DNA from: Geodermatophilus saharensis
Lineage (GTDB): Bacteria > Actinomycetota > Actinomycetes > Mycobacteriales > Geodermatophilaceae
DNA length: 64,000 bases
Assembly: GCF_900188205.1 (NCBI RefSeq)
Contig: NZ_FZOH01000006.1
Coordinates: forward strand, 244,507 to 308,506
Direction of reading: 5' to 3'
Positions 18,999-27,256 of this stretch are shown one piece after another. Both the position numbers and the translations under genes were made by a program. The notes beneath the pieces are model-generated. The model was not told the DNA's origin, did no database searches, and saw only the letters and a program-made list of their open reading frames with translations. How positions within the stretch are numbered: position 1 is the stretch's first letter; the number at the start of each line of letters is the position of its first letter.

Positions 18999-20021
18999 GT
19001 GGAGCTGCTCGAGTACGGGTTCATGCAGCGGGCGCTGCTGGCCTCGCTGATGGTCGGCCTGGCCGCACCCGCCGTCGGGGTCTTCCTGGTGCAACGGCGG
19101 CTGTCGCTGCTCGGTGACGGGCTGGGGCACGTCGCGCTCACCGGCGTCGCCGTCGGCGTGCTCACCTCCACCGCGCCGGTGGGGACGGCGCTGGTCGCCG
19201 CCGTGCTCGGCGCGGTGCTCATCGAGCTCGTCCGCGCCCGCGGCCGGACCAGCGGCGACGTCGCGCTCGCCGTCCTGTTCTACGGCGGCATCGCCGGCGG
19301 CGTCGTGCTGCTGTCGCTGGCCCCGCGCGGGCAGGCGACCAACCTCGACGCCTACCTCTTCGGCGCCATCACCACGACGACCGGCGCCGACGTCGCCGTC
19401 TTCGCGGCCATCACCGTGGTCGTGCTGGCCGTCGTGTGGCTGCTCGGGCAGCGGCTGTACGCGGTGAGCGACGACGAGGAGTACGCCCGCGCCGTCGGCC
19501 TGCCGGTGCTGGCGCTCAACGTCGTCCTGGCCGTGCTGGTCGCCTCGACGGTCGTGCTCTCGATGCGGGTGGTCGGCCTGCTGCTGATCAGCGCGCTGAT
19601 GATCCTGCCCAGCGCCATCGCCCAGCTCGTCGGGCGCAGCTTCCGCAGCACGCTGTACCTGGCCTGCGCGATCGGCGTCGTCGTCAGCGTCTCGGGCACC
19701 GCCGGCTCCTACTACACCGGCACCCCCTCGGGGGGCACGATCGTGCTGCTGGCCATCGCGCTGTTCCTCGTGGTCACCGCCGCGGCCGCGCTGCGCGAGG
19801 CGACGGCGCGGCGGCGGCACGTCCGCCGGGTCGAGGTGCACGCCGCCCACCCCCACGAGCACGGCGAGGGGTGCGGCCACCGGGCGGTGCCGCACGGCGA
19901 CCACGTCGACTACGACCACGACGGGCACCTGCACGCGCCGCACCGGACCGGCACCGGGACGCACTACGACGAGCACAGCGACCACGCGGCGACGCCGCCG
20001 GTGGGGACGGAGCGGCCGTGA
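18999..20021 (+). CDS. znuB: Zinc ABC transporter permease
   Basis: This is the membrane subunit of the zinc importer, an ABC-3 family permease of 340 residues with about eight hydrophobic segments, starting near GFMQRALLASLMVGLAAPAVG. The conserved cytoplasmic region GDGLGHVALTGVAVG is present. Unusually, the last ~70 residues form a His/Asp-rich hydrophilic tail (HAAHPHEHGEGCGHRAVPHG and more), which may buffer or sense zinc in the cytoplasm. That role is inference. The stop overlaps the zur start by four bases. Confidence 0.94.
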   Translation: MELLEYGFMQRALLASLMVGLAAPAVGVFLVQRRLSLLGDGLGHVALTGVAVGVLTSTAPVGTALVAAVLGAVLIELVRARGRTSGDVALAVLFYGGIAGGVVLLSLAPRGQATNLDAYLFGAITTTTGADVAVFAAITVVVLAVVWLLGQRLYAVSDDEEYARAVGLPVLALNVVLAVLVASTVVLSMRVVGLLLISALMILPSAIAQLVGRSFRSTLYLACAIGVVVSVSGTAGSYYTGTPSGGTIVLLAIALFLVVTAAAALREATARRRHVRRVEVHAAHPHEHGEGCGHRAVPHGDHVDYDHDGHLHAPHRTGTGTHYDEHSDHAATPPVGTERP

Positions 20022-20428
20022 GCGCCCCCGAGGTCCCGGTCCGCCGGCAGACGCGGCAGCGGACGGCGGTGCTGACCCTGCTCGACCAGCTCGACGGCTT
20101 CCGCACCGCGCAGGACCTGCACGCCCTGCTGCGCGAGCGCGGCGACGCCGTCGGGCTGGCCACCGTCTACCGCGCGCTGCAGGCGCTGGTCGACGACGGC
20201 CTGGTCGACGTGCTGCGCGGCGAGGACGGCGAGGCGGCCTACCGGCGGTGCTCGCCGGTGCACCACCACCACCTGGTGTGCCGGTCCTGCGGGCTCACCG
20301 TGGAGGTCGCCGACCCGCCGGTGGAGCGCTGGGCCGCACGGGTGGCCGCCGAGCACGGCTTCGCCGACGTGCAGCACCAGCTGGAGGTCTTCGGCACCTG
20401 CGGCCGCTGCACTCCCGCTCAGCGGTAG
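20018..20428 (+). CDS. zur: Fur-family zinc regulator
   Basis: This is a Fur-family repressor of 136 residues, by context Zur. The winged helix includes GFRTAQDLHALLRERG and GLATVYRALQAL. The metal-sensing part has HHHHLVCRSCGLTVEV with a CxxC pair and a second pair in FGTCGRC, which form the structural zinc site of the family. It ends the znu operon that carries a matching operator, so negative feedback by zinc is likely. Its last bases overlap the 3' end of the convergent marR gene by ten bases. Confidence 0.92.
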   Translation: MSAPEVPVRRQTRQRTAVLTLLDQLDGFRTAQDLHALLRERGDAVGLATVYRALQALVDDGLVDVLRGEDGEAAYRRCSPVHHHHLVCRSCGLTVEVADPPVERWAARVAAEHGFADVQHQLEVFGTCGRCTPAQR

Positions 20429-20979
20429 GGGTCGGTCACCTCGCGCAGCCGGGTGAGCGCCGCGCGCAGCTGCGCCGTGGTCTCCTCCCCCAGGTGGGCC
20501 GTCCACTCGGCCTCGACCTCGGCCTCCACCCGGCGGGCGATGGCCACCATCTCCCAGCCGCGCTCGGCGATCTGCACCAACCGGGCGCGGGCGTCGGTGG
20601 GGTCGGGGACGCGGCGGACGAAGCCGCCGCGCTCGAGCTGGTCGACCAGGTGGCCGGCGGTCTGCTTGGTGACCAGCGCCTGCGCCGCCAGGTCGGTCAA
20701 CCGGGTGCCGGAGGGGCCGATCCGGGCGGCGATGCGGGCCTGGGCGATCGTGATGTCGCCGACGCCCTCGGCCGCCAGTGTCGCGAGCAGCCGGGCCTCC
20801 ATCGCCCGGGACGGGTAGAAGCACAGCAGGGCCAAGTTCTGGTGGTCCGGGTCCTGGTGGTCCGGGTCCTGGTGGTCCGGGTCCTGGTGGTCCGGGTCCT
20901 GGTGGTCCGGGTCCTGGTGGTCCGGGTCCCGGCGACCCCGGCGGTCCCCGTCCTGCCCGACCCCGTCGCTCCCGCTCAC
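20419..20979 (-). CDS. MarR-family regulator with DPDHQ repeat extension
   Basis: This is a MarR winged-helix regulator of 186 residues from GTG 20979. Residues ~18-47 are six near-perfect copies of DPDHQ, followed by the MarR core from NLALLCFYPSRAMEARLLA. The recognition helix region is RLTDLAAQALVTKQTAGHLVDQ, and the wing is VRRVPDPTDARARLVQI. The repeat region lies outside the fold and looks disordered. If translation starts later the extension is lost, but no good start is seen between the repeats and the core. It is divergent from the DinB-like gene, with palindromes between them. Confidence 0.85.
   Translation of the reverse strand: MSGSDGVGQDGDRRGRRDPDHQDPDHQDPDHQDPDHQDPDHQDPDHQNLALLCFYPSRAMEARLLATLAAEGVGDITIAQARIAARIGPSGTRLTDLAAQALVTKQTAGHLVDQLERGGFVRRVPDPTDARARLVQIAERGWEMVAIARRVEAEVEAEWTAHLGEETTAQLRAALTRLREVTDPYR
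20836..20925. repeat. Six tandem 15-base repeats inside marR
   Basis: The unit GTCCTGGTGGTCCGG is repeated six times with one base change in the first unit. It encodes DPDHQ on the minus strand. Because the unit is a multiple of three, copy-number change would keep the frame. Confidence 0.95.
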
Positions 20980-20996
20980 GGCACCCCTTGACGTTG

Positions 20997-21027
20997 GTCA
21001 GATGTTCTGACTGAATGGTCAGACCAT
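20997..21027. promoter_or_regulatory. Paired palindromes, likely MarR operator
   Basis: Two inverted repeats lie in the 72-base divergent gap. GTCAGA-TGT-TCTGAC is at 20997-21011 and ATGGTC-A-GACCAT is at 21015-21027. The wider span is also framed by TTGGT and ACCAA. Their place between marR and the divergent gene fits autoregulation plus target control. Confidence 0.7.
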
Positions 21028-21051
21028 CTTACCAACTCCGAGGGGGCCGTC

Positions 21052-21708
21052 GTGGACCTCGACGACGTGTGGCGCACCATCGACGCCCAGCGCTCGAGCC
21101 TGGCCGACCTGTTCGACGACCTGTCGCCGGCCGAGTGGGAGACACCGTCCCTGTGCGACGCCTGGCGGGTGCGCGACGTCGCCGCACACCTGACCTTCTC
21201 GCAGGCGCGCCTGCGGGAGGCGATCGTGCCGGCGATCCGGGCCGGCGGCAGCTTCGACCGGATGATCCGTGACTCGGCGCTGCGCGTCGGCCCGCTGCCC
21301 CACGCCGAGTACGGCCGGCGGATCCGGGCGATGCTCGGCTCCCGGCGGCGGGTGCCGTTCGTCAGCCCGATCGAGCCGCTCACCGACGTGCTCGTGCACG
21401 GGCAGGACGTCGCGATCCCGCTGGGTCGCGAGCGGCCCGTCCCGCCGGTGCCCGCAGCCGTGTCGGCCAGGCGGGCCTGGGACCTGAGCTTCCCGTTCGG
21501 GGTGCGGAGGCGACTGGCCGGCCTGCAGCTGCGGGCCACCGACAGCGACCTCGTGCTGGGCGAGGGCGCACCGGTCGAGGGCACCACCGGTGACCTGCTG
21601 CTGCTGGTCACCGGACGCACCGCCACGCTCCACTGGCTCTCCGGCGAGGGCGTGCACAGGCTGCCGGCGGCGAAGGGCCGCCGGGAGGACTCGAGGAGGA
21701 CGACATGA
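21052..21708 (+). CDS. DinB/mycothiol-dependent isomerase-fold protein
   Basis: This is a maleylpyruvate isomerase/DinB-like four-helix protein of 218 residues, a fold widely used by mycothiol-dependent enzymes of actinobacteria. The N-terminal helix DVWRTIDAQRSSLADLFDDL and the PSLCDAWRVRDVAAHLTFS segment (first His ligand) are typical, and VLVHGQDVAIPLG carries the second His. The C-terminal part resembles the SCP2-like tail seen in the family (LLLLVTGRTATLHWL). It overlaps the next small gene by four bases and is probably controlled by the divergent MarR protein. Substrate unknown. Confidence 0.85.
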   Translation: MDLDDVWRTIDAQRSSLADLFDDLSPAEWETPSLCDAWRVRDVAAHLTFSQARLREAIVPAIRAGGSFDRMIRDSALRVGPLPHAEYGRRIRAMLGSRRRVPFVSPIEPLTDVLVHGQDVAIPLGRERPVPPVPAAVSARRAWDLSFPFGVRRRLAGLQLRATDSDLVLGEGAPVEGTTGDLLLLVTGRTATLHWLSGEGVHRLPAAKGRREDSRRTT

Positions 21709-22010
21709 CCCTGGGCGTGATCACGGACGTGTCCGCACCCGTGGAGGCCTACGACGCGGTGCACGCGGCGATGCTCGAGCGGATGGGCCCGGCCGTCGAC
21801 GGCCTGCTGCTGCACCTGGCCCGGCCCACCGCGGGCGGCTTCCAGGTGATCGACGTGTGGGAGTCCCGCGAGGCCTACGAGCGCGGGATCCGGGAGGTGG
21901 TCGGGCCGGTGTCCGCGGAGGTGCTGGGAGGTCAGGCACCGCCGCCCTCGGTGGTCACCGAGTTCGAGGTCCGCGGCCTCGTGCTGCCGCGGGCCGGCGT
22001 CGCCGTCTGA
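21705..22010 (+). CDS. Small dimeric alpha-beta barrel-like protein, copy 1
   Basis: This 101-residue protein resembles antibiotic-biosynthesis-monooxygenase-like ferredoxin folds (GFQVIDVWESREAYERGIREVVGPV). Its start overlaps the previous gene by four bases. It is clearly a paralogue of the next gene, with the same LHLARPTAGGFQVIDVW / LVHLAWPTADGLRVVEVW core and the same FEVRGLVLP end. No catalytic residue can be assigned, and it could be a small oxygenase or a binding protein. Confidence 0.75.
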   Translation: MTLGVITDVSAPVEAYDAVHAAMLERMGPAVDGLLLHLARPTAGGFQVIDVWESREAYERGIREVVGPVSAEVLGGQAPPPSVVTEFEVRGLVLPRAGVAV

Positions 22011-22042
22011 CGCCCACGTCCCCGCTCGACGAGGAGGACGCG

Positions 22043-22387
22043 ATGACGTGGGCGGTGATCGAGGACGTGTCGCCACCGGCGGAGCCGTACGACCTGGTGG
22101 AGCTGTACGACACGGTGCACCGGCTGCTGCTGGAGCGCACCGGTGGGGCCTTCGACGGCCGGCTGGTCCACCTGGCCTGGCCGACCGCCGACGGGCTGCG
22201 GGTGGTCGAGGTGTGGGACTCCCGGGAGCAGTACGACCGCTACGGCCGCGAGGTCGTCGGGCCGCTGGTCGACGAGGTCCTGGCGGGCCGGCCGCACCCG
22301 CCCGAGCAGGGGACCCCGTTCGAGGTCCGCGGCCTGGTGGTCCCGGCCGGCGGGGTGGTGGTCCCGGCCGGCGTGACGGCCCGCTGA
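22043..22387 (+). CDS. Small dimeric alpha-beta barrel-like protein, copy 2
   Basis: This 114-residue paralogue of the preceding gene starts at ATG 22043, chosen because GAGGAGG lies upstream and the similarity begins there. The shared core runs from AVIEDVSPPAEPYDLVELYD to PFEVRGLVVP. It then carries an extra VVVPAGVTAR tail that repeats the end of the domain. The pair arose by tandem duplication. Function unknown; it probably shares the MarR-controlled transcript. Confidence 0.75.
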   Translation: MTWAVIEDVSPPAEPYDLVELYDTVHRLLLERTGGAFDGRLVHLAWPTADGLRVVEVWDSREQYDRYGREVVGPLVDEVLAGRPHPPEQGTPFEVRGLVVPAGGVVVPAGVTAR

Positions 22388-22421
22388 CCCGCCGGGACGG
22401 CCCTGCGCACGGGGTCCTCCG

Positions 22422-23204
22422 TCAGTTCAGCGCGCGGGTGCCGGGCGGCAGGACGCCGCCGCCGACCATCTCGACGACGGCGTCCTGCAGCGCGGTGAGC
22501 GCCACGCGCTGGGTGAACGGGCCGGTGGAGACGCGGGCGACGCCGAGCTCCTGCATCTCGCGGGCCGGCAGCGACGCGCCGGGCACGCTGATCAGCGTCA
22601 GTCGGTTGCGGCCCAGCCCCTCGACGACCGCCTCGATCTCCTCGCGGGCCACCAGGCCGGGCACGAACACGACCGGCGCGCCGGCCTCGAGGAACGCCCG
22701 GCCGCGCCGGACGACCTCGTCGAGCAGCTGCGCGCGGTCGGCGCCGGCGCCGGCCCGCAGCAGGGCGTCGGTGCGGGCGTTGAGCACGAAGTCGATGCCG
22801 GCATCGCGGCCGGCCCGCACCACGGCCTCGACGGCGGCCACGGCGTCGTCGAGCGGCTTCATCTGGTCCTCGAGGTTGCCGCCGACCACGCCCTTCTCGA
22901 TGGCCCGGCGGGCGGTCTCGCCGGCGTCGCCGTAGCCGGCCTCCATGTCCATGCTCACCGGCAGGTCCACCGCGGCGGCGATCCGCCCGACCATGTCCAG
23001 GTGCAGGTCGAGCGGGATGTTCTCGCCGTCCTCGTAGCCGAAGGTCGACGCGATCCCGTGGCTGGCGGTCGCGAGCGCGCGCACGCCGTCGGTGGCGGCC
23101 ACCACCTGGGCGGAGACCACGTCCCACACGTTGGTGAGGACGAGGATCTCCGGGGCGGTGTGCAGGTCGAGCAGGGTCCGGGCGCGGGTGGCGAGATCGG
23201 TCAC
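22422..23204 (-). CDS. Isocitrate lyase/PEP mutase family protein
   Basis: This is a PEP mutase/isocitrate lyase-superfamily enzyme of 260 residues. It has LVLTNVWDVVSAQVVA near the start, ALATASHGIASTFGYEDGE, and the metal-binding region LPVSMDMEAGYGDAGE. Members cleave or rearrange 2-oxo acid C-C or P-C bonds. The subgroup is often annotated as oxaloacetate decarboxylase-like or methylisocitrate-lyase-like, but the true substrate is not clear. It is 17 bases after the def stop, on the same strand. Confidence 0.85.
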   Translation of the reverse strand: MTDLATRARTLLDLHTAPEILVLTNVWDVVSAQVVAATDGVRALATASHGIASTFGYEDGENIPLDLHLDMVGRIAAAVDLPVSMDMEAGYGDAGETARRAIEKGVVGGNLEDQMKPLDDAVAAVEAVVRAGRDAGIDFVLNARTDALLRAGAGADRAQLLDEVVRRGRAFLEAGAPVVFVPGLVAREEIEAVVEGLGRNRLTLISVPGASLPAREMQELGVARVSTGPFTQRVALTALQDAVVEMVGGGVLPPGTRALN

Positions 23205-23221
23205 GGGGGCGACCGTACGGC

Positions 23222-23704
23222 TCAGCGGGACCGCAGGGCGCGCAGGGCGCTCTTGCGGGCCTCGCCGGTGAGCCGGTCGAGGAAGACCTTCCCGTCGAGG
23301 TGGTCGACCTCGTGCTGCAGGCAGCGCGCCATGAGGCCCGAGCCCGACAGCCGCAGCGGCTCGCCGTGCACGTCGAACCCCTCGGCGACGGCGTGCATCG
23401 CCCGCACGGTCGGTGCCCAGATGCCGGGGATGGACAGGCAGCCCTCGTCGCCGTCCTGGACCTCCTCCGACAGCTCCACGATCCGCGGGTTGACCAGGTG
23501 ACCGATCTCGCCGTCGACGTGGTAGCTGAACACCCGGGCGCTCACCCCGATCTGCGGGGCCGCCAGCCCGGCGCGGCCGGGGTGGTCGACGGTCTCCTCG
23601 AGGTCGCGCACCAGGGCGGCGAGTTCCTTGTCGAAGGCCCGCACCTCGTCGGCGGGCGTGCGGAGCACGGGGTCACCGAGCTCGCGGATGGGGCGGATGG
23701 TCAC
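23222..23704 (-). CDS. def: Peptide deformylase
   Basis: Def removes the formyl group from the initiator Met of new proteins. The three family motifs are complete: GLAAPQIG (motif 1), EGCLSIPG (motif 2, metal Cys) and HEVDHLDG (motif 3, two metal His and the catalytic Glu). It has 160 residues, and GTG 23704 overlaps the proB stop by four bases. A cell may carry more than one def gene; only this one is seen here. Confidence 0.95.
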   Translation of the reverse strand: MTIRPIRELGDPVLRTPADEVRAFDKELAALVRDLEETVDHPGRAGLAAPQIGVSARVFSYHVDGEIGHLVNPRIVELSEEVQDGDEGCLSIPGIWAPTVRAMHAVAEGFDVHGEPLRLSGSGLMARCLQHEVDHLDGKVFLDRLTGEARKSALRALRSR

Positions 23705-24837
23705 CCGGGCAGTCTCGCAGCCGTCCGCGGGCGTCCCACCAGCACCATCTCGTCGCGGTGGACCACCTCGCGGCGGTACTCGGGGTCGAGGTCGGGAGTG
23801 CGCCGGCCGAGCAGCGCGGGCAGCTCCCGGGCGTCGTAGGCGACCAGCCCGCGGGCGACGACGGCGCCGTCGGGCCCGACCAGCTCCACCGGGTCGTCGG
23901 CGAGGAAGTCGCCGTCCACGCCCGTGATGCCGGCGGCCAGCAGCGACGCCGACCGCTCGCGCACCGCGCGCACCGCGCCCTCGTCGAGGACCAGCCGCCC
24001 GCGCGGCCGGCTGGCGTAGCGCAGCCAGAACTGCCGCCCGGAGGGACGGCGGCCGGTGGGGGTGAACAGCGTGCCCACCCGCTCCCCCGCCAGCGCCGCG
24101 GCCGCCCGCGGCGTCGAGGTGACGACGACGGGCACGCCGGCGCCGGAGGCGATGAACGCCGCCTCGACCTTGGTCGCCATGCCGCCGGTGCCCACGCCGT
24201 TGCGCCGGGCGGTGCCGAGGGTGACCGCGGCGAGGTCGGCCGGGCCGGCCACCCGGTCGAGCAGCCGCGCCGGGCCGGTGCGCGGGTCGCCGTCGTAGAC
24301 GCCGTCGACGTCGGAGAGCAGGACCAGCGCGTCGGCGGCGGCCACGTGCGCCACCAGCGCCGCGAGCCGGTCGTTGTCGCCGAAGCGGATCTCCTCGGTG
24401 GCGACGGTGTCGTTCTCGTTGACGATCGGGAGCACGCCGAGCGTGAGCAGCCGCTCCAGCGTCTGGCGGGCGTTGCGGTAGTGGCCGCGGCGGGTGAGGT
24501 CGTCGGCGGTGAGCAGCACCTGCCCGACGACGATGCCGTGCCGGTCGAAGGCGTCGGCGTAGGTCTGCACCAGGCGCAGCTGCCCGACGCTGGCGGCGGC
24601 CTGGGCGGTGGCGAGGTCGCGCGGGCGGCCCTCGACGCCCAGCGGCGCCAGGCCGGCCGCGATCGCGCCGGAGGACACCAGGACCACCTCGCGGCCCGAC
24701 GCGCGCACCGCGGCCAGGACGTCGACCAGCGCGGTCAGCCGGGCCGGGTCCAGGCCGCCGGGCAGCGTGGTCAGCGACGAGGAGCCGACCTTCACCACCA
24801 CGCGGCCGGCGCCGGCGATCTCCGGGCGGACGGTCAC
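23701..24837 (-). CDS. proB: Glutamate 5-kinase
   Basis: ProB phosphorylates glutamate in the first step of proline synthesis. The 378-residue product has the amino-acid-kinase domain, with [11 protein letters not shown] at the start, [11 protein letters not shown] and [19 protein letters not shown]-terminal PUA domain ([22 protein letters not shown]) is also present. It overlaps obgE upstream and def downstream by four bases. The proline feedback site lies in the kinase domain in this family. Confidence 0.96.
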   Translation of the reverse strand: MTVRPEIAGAGRVVVKVGSSSLTTLPGGLDPARLTALVDVLAAVRASGREVVLVSSGAIAAGLAPLGVEGRPRDLATAQAAASVGQLRLVQTYADAFDRHGIVVGQVLLTADDLTRRGHYRNARQTLERLLTLGVLPIVNENDTVATEEIRFGDNDRLAALVAHVAAADALVLLSDVDGVYDGDPRTGPARLLDRVAGPADLAAVTLGTARRNGVGTGGMATKVEAAFIASGAGVPVVVTSTPRAAAALAGERVGTLFTPTGRRPSGRQFWLRYASRPRGRLVLDEGAVRAVRERSASLLAAGITGVDGDFLADDPVELVGPDGAVVARGLVAYDARELPALLGRRTPDLDPEYRREVVHRDEMVLVGRPRTAARLPG

Positions 24838-26321
24838 GCGTCGTCGTCCCGGGGGTCCGCGGGCAGGTCCTCGTCGGCCCAGGTCTCGGTCATCTCGTAG
24901 GGCACCCGGCGGGCCTTCTTGGCCGCCAGCCGCTCGGCGGCCCGCACACGGTGCGGGGCGTCGATGCGGCTGTCGGTGCCGCGGCCGCCCAGGCCGGCGG
25001 TCTCCTCCGCCAGCGGCGTGCCGGCGGGCAGGCTGGGCTGGAAGTCGAAGGCGACGTCGCCGATGACGACGGTGTCGCCCTCCTGCGCGCCGAGGCGGGT
25101 GAGCTCGTCCTCCACGCCGAGCCGGTTGAGCCGGTCGGCGAGGAAGCCGACGGCCTCGTCGTTGCTGAAGTCGGTCTGCCGCACCCAGCGCTCGGGCTTG
25201 ACGCCGCGGACGACGAAGGTCCCCTCGTCGTCGGGGTCGGCGGTGACGGTGAACCCGGAGTCGTCGACCGCGCGCGGCACGACGGTCACGCGGGCCGGCT
25301 CGGGCTCCGGCAGGGCGGCCCGGTGCTCCTCGACGGCGGCGGCGAGCGCGTAGCCGAGCGCGGCCAGCCCCTCGCCGGTGGCGGCGCTGACCGGGAACAC
25401 CTGCAGGCCGCGCTCCTCGAGGGCCGGGCGCACGAGGTCGACCAGCTCGCGGCCGTCGGGCACGTCGATCTTGTTGAGGACGGCGACGCGCAGCCGGCCG
25501 ACGAGGTCCTCGCGGTACTGCGCCAGCTCGTGCTGCAGCGCCTCGATGTCGCTCTCGGGGTCGCGGCCGGGCTCGAGCGTGGCGGTGTCGACGACGTGCA
25601 CCAGCACCGCGCAGCGCTCGATGTGGCGGAGGAACTCCAGGCCCAGCCCGCGGCCCTCGGACGCGCCGGGGATGAGCCCGGGGACGTCGGCCATGGTGAA
25701 CACGGTGTCGCCGGCCCGGACGACGCCGAGGTTGGGCACCAGCGTGGTGAACGGGTAGTCGGCGATCTTCGGCCGCGCCGCCGACATGGCCGCGATCAGC
25801 GAGGACTTGCCCGCCGAGGGGAAGCCGACCAGGCCGACGTCGGCGATGCTCTTGAGCTCGAGGACGGCGTCGAGGGCCTCCCCCGGCTCCCCGAGCAGCG
25901 CGAAGCCGGGCGCCTTGCGGCGGGGGTTGGCCAGTGCGGCGTTGCCCAGCCCGCCCTTGCCGCCCTGGGCGAGCACGACCCGGGTGCCGGCGCCGACGAG
26001 GTCGGCGATCACCTCGCCGTCGGGGGTGCTGACGACGGTGCCCTCGGGGACCCGCAGCACCCGGTCCTCGCCGTTGGCGCCGTTGCGGTGGCTGCCGGCG
26101 CCGGGGCGGCCGTTGCCGGCCTTCTGGTGCGGGCGGTGGTGGAAGTCCAGGAGGGTGTGGACGTTGGGGTCCACCTCGAGGACGACGTCACCGCCGTTGC
26201 CGCCGTTGCCGCCGTCGGGGCCACCGAGGGGCTTGTACTTCTCGCGGTGCACGGACGCGACGCCGTGACCGCCGTTGCCCGCGGCGACGTGCACGACGAC
26301 GCGGTCGACGAACGCGGCCAT
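24834..26321 (-). CDS. obgE: Obg GTPase
   Basis: Obg is a ribosome-assembly and stress GTPase. The 495-residue product has the Gly-rich Obg fold ([20 protein letters not shown]). Its G domain has G1 [12 protein letters not shown]3 [10 protein letters not shown] and G4 LNKIDV, and it carries the C-terminal OCT domain ([20 protein letters not shown]). A further ~70-residue charged tail follows, as is common in actinobacteria. A strong hairpin separates it from rpmA upstream, so obgE probably has its own promoter or depends on read-through. Confidence 0.97.
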   Translation of the reverse strand: MAAFVDRVVVHVAAGNGGHGVASVHREKYKPLGGPDGGNGGNGGDVVLEVDPNVHTLLDFHHRPHQKAGNGRPGAGSHRNGANGEDRVLRVPEGTVVSTPDGEVIADLVGAGTRVVLAQGGKGGLGNAALANPRRKAPGFALLGEPGEALDAVLELKSIADVGLVGFPSAGKSSLIAAMSAARPKIADYPFTTLVPNLGVVRAGDTVFTMADVPGLIPGASEGRGLGLEFLRHIERCAVLVHVVDTATLEPGRDPESDIEALQHELAQYREDLVGRLRVAVLNKIDVPDGRELVDLVRPALEERGLQVFPVSAATGEGLAALGYALAAAVEEHRAALPEPEPARVTVVPRAVDDSGFTVTADPDDEGTFVVRGVKPERWVRQTDFSNDEAVGFLADRLNRLGVEDELTRLGAQEGDTVVIGDVAFDFQPSLPAGTPLAEETAGLGGRGTDSRIDAPHRVRAAERLAAKKARRVPYEMTETWADEDLPADPRDDDA

Positions 26322-26355
26322 GTCTGCTCTACCTGCTCACTGCCTCGGGAACGCC

Positions 26356-26389
26356 ACGAGCGCACGGGCCGGCCGGCCCGTGCGCTCGT
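26356..26389. terminator. Hairpin after rplU-rpmA
   Basis: A perfect 15-base stem (ACGAGCGCACGGGCC and its complement) around a GGCC loop lies between the rpmA stop and the obgE start on the minus strand. It is the natural terminator or attenuator of the rplU-rpmA transcript. There is no T-run. Confidence 0.75.
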
Positions 26390-26420
26390 CGCGGGGTGTT
26401 CTGGGGAGAGCCCTGCGGGC

Positions 26421-26678
26421 TCAGGCGTCCACGGTCGTGACGGAGACCGTCTTGCGACCACGCCGGGTGCCGAAGGTGACCGCGCCGGGCTGCAGCGCGA
26501 ACAGCGTGTCGTCGCCGCCGCGGCCCACCCCGAGACCCGGGTGGAAGTGGGTGCCGCGCTGGCGCACGATGATCTCGCCGGCCTTGACGACCTGGCCGCC
26601 GAAGCGCTTGACGCCGAGGCGCTGGGCGTTCGAGTCGCGGCCGTTACGGGAGGACGAGGCGCCCTTCTTGTGTGCCAT
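26421..26678 (-). CDS. rpmA: 50S ribosomal protein L27
   Basis: L27 lies at the peptidyl-transferase centre, where its N-terminus contacts tRNA. The 85-residue product begins [20 protein letters not shown] directly, with no cleavable leader of the Firmicutes type. It continues LGVKRFGGQ and QRGTHFHPG. It is 7 bases after rplU. Confidence 0.98.
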   Translation of the reverse strand: MAHKKGASSSRNGRDSNAQRLGVKRFGGQVVKAGEIIVRQRGTHFHPGLGVGRGGDDTLFALQPGAVTFGTRRGRKTVSVTTVDA

Positions 26679-26685
26679 GTCGTCG

Positions 26686-26997
26686 TCAGCCCTTCGTGAT
26701 GTCGCGGACGACCACGTCGGTCAGCGGCTGACGGTGGCCCTGACGCTTGTGGTAGCCCGTCTTGTTCTTGAACTTGTGGATGCGGATCTTCGGGCCCTTG
26801 CCGTGGCCGACGATCTCGCCGGTCACGGTCACGCCGGCCAGCGCCTGCGCGTCGCTGGTGACGGTGTCGCCGTCGACCAGGAGCAGGGCCGGGAGGGTGA
26901 CGGTGTCGCCCGCCTCACCCGCGAGACGGTTGACCGTGAACCGGTCGCCCACGGCCACCTTGTGCTGCCGGCCACCGGCCTTCACGACTGCGTACAC
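26686..26997 (-). CDS. rplU: 50S ribosomal protein L21
   Basis: L21 binds 23S rRNA. The GTG at 26997 is chosen because it gives the usual N-terminus [14 protein letters not shown] and lies 7 bases after GAGGAG; GTG 27000 would leave only four. The 103-residue length is standard, and [13 protein letters not shown] near the C-terminus is the family signature. The 259 bases upstream to rne hold the leader and a dispersed repeat. Confidence 0.97.
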   Translation of the reverse strand: MYAVVKAGGRQHKVAVGDRFTVNRLAGEAGDTVTLPALLLVDGDTVTSDAQALAGVTVTGEIVGHGKGPKIRIHKFKNKTGYHKRQGHRQPLTDVVVRDITKG

Positions 26998-27180
26998 CAC
27001 TGAACTCCTCGATCGCTGCTGTCGGTCCCGCGACGCGTCCTGGACGCACCCCGGCGCGGGAGCCGGGTGCCGGACGGGCCGCACCGCCTCCTCGACCCCT
27101 GGCGCGGAGCCGGGTCGGGGCGGTGCAACCCGACCAGCGTACCCGAGCGGCCGGGACCGGGTCGAACGCGGCCCCGCCGC

Positions 27181-27226
27181 AGGGTCCCACCGCGAGCGTG
27201 CGAGCGGTGAGGGGCGGTGGGGTCCT
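27181..27226. repeat. Imperfect intergenic palindrome, copy 2
   Basis: This is a 46-base relative of the element at 13492-13536 (AGGGTCCC...GGGGTCCT, with CCGCGAGCGTGCGAG in the middle). It lies between the rne stop and the rplU leader, where a terminator would be expected. Confidence 0.65.
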
Positions 27227-27256
27227 GCCACGAACGCGGTCCCGGCCGCCCGGAGG

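Noticed and set aside
20836..20925. Possible CRISPR array
   Set aside because: The 15-base units are contiguous, without spacers, and encode an in-frame DPDHQ repeat.
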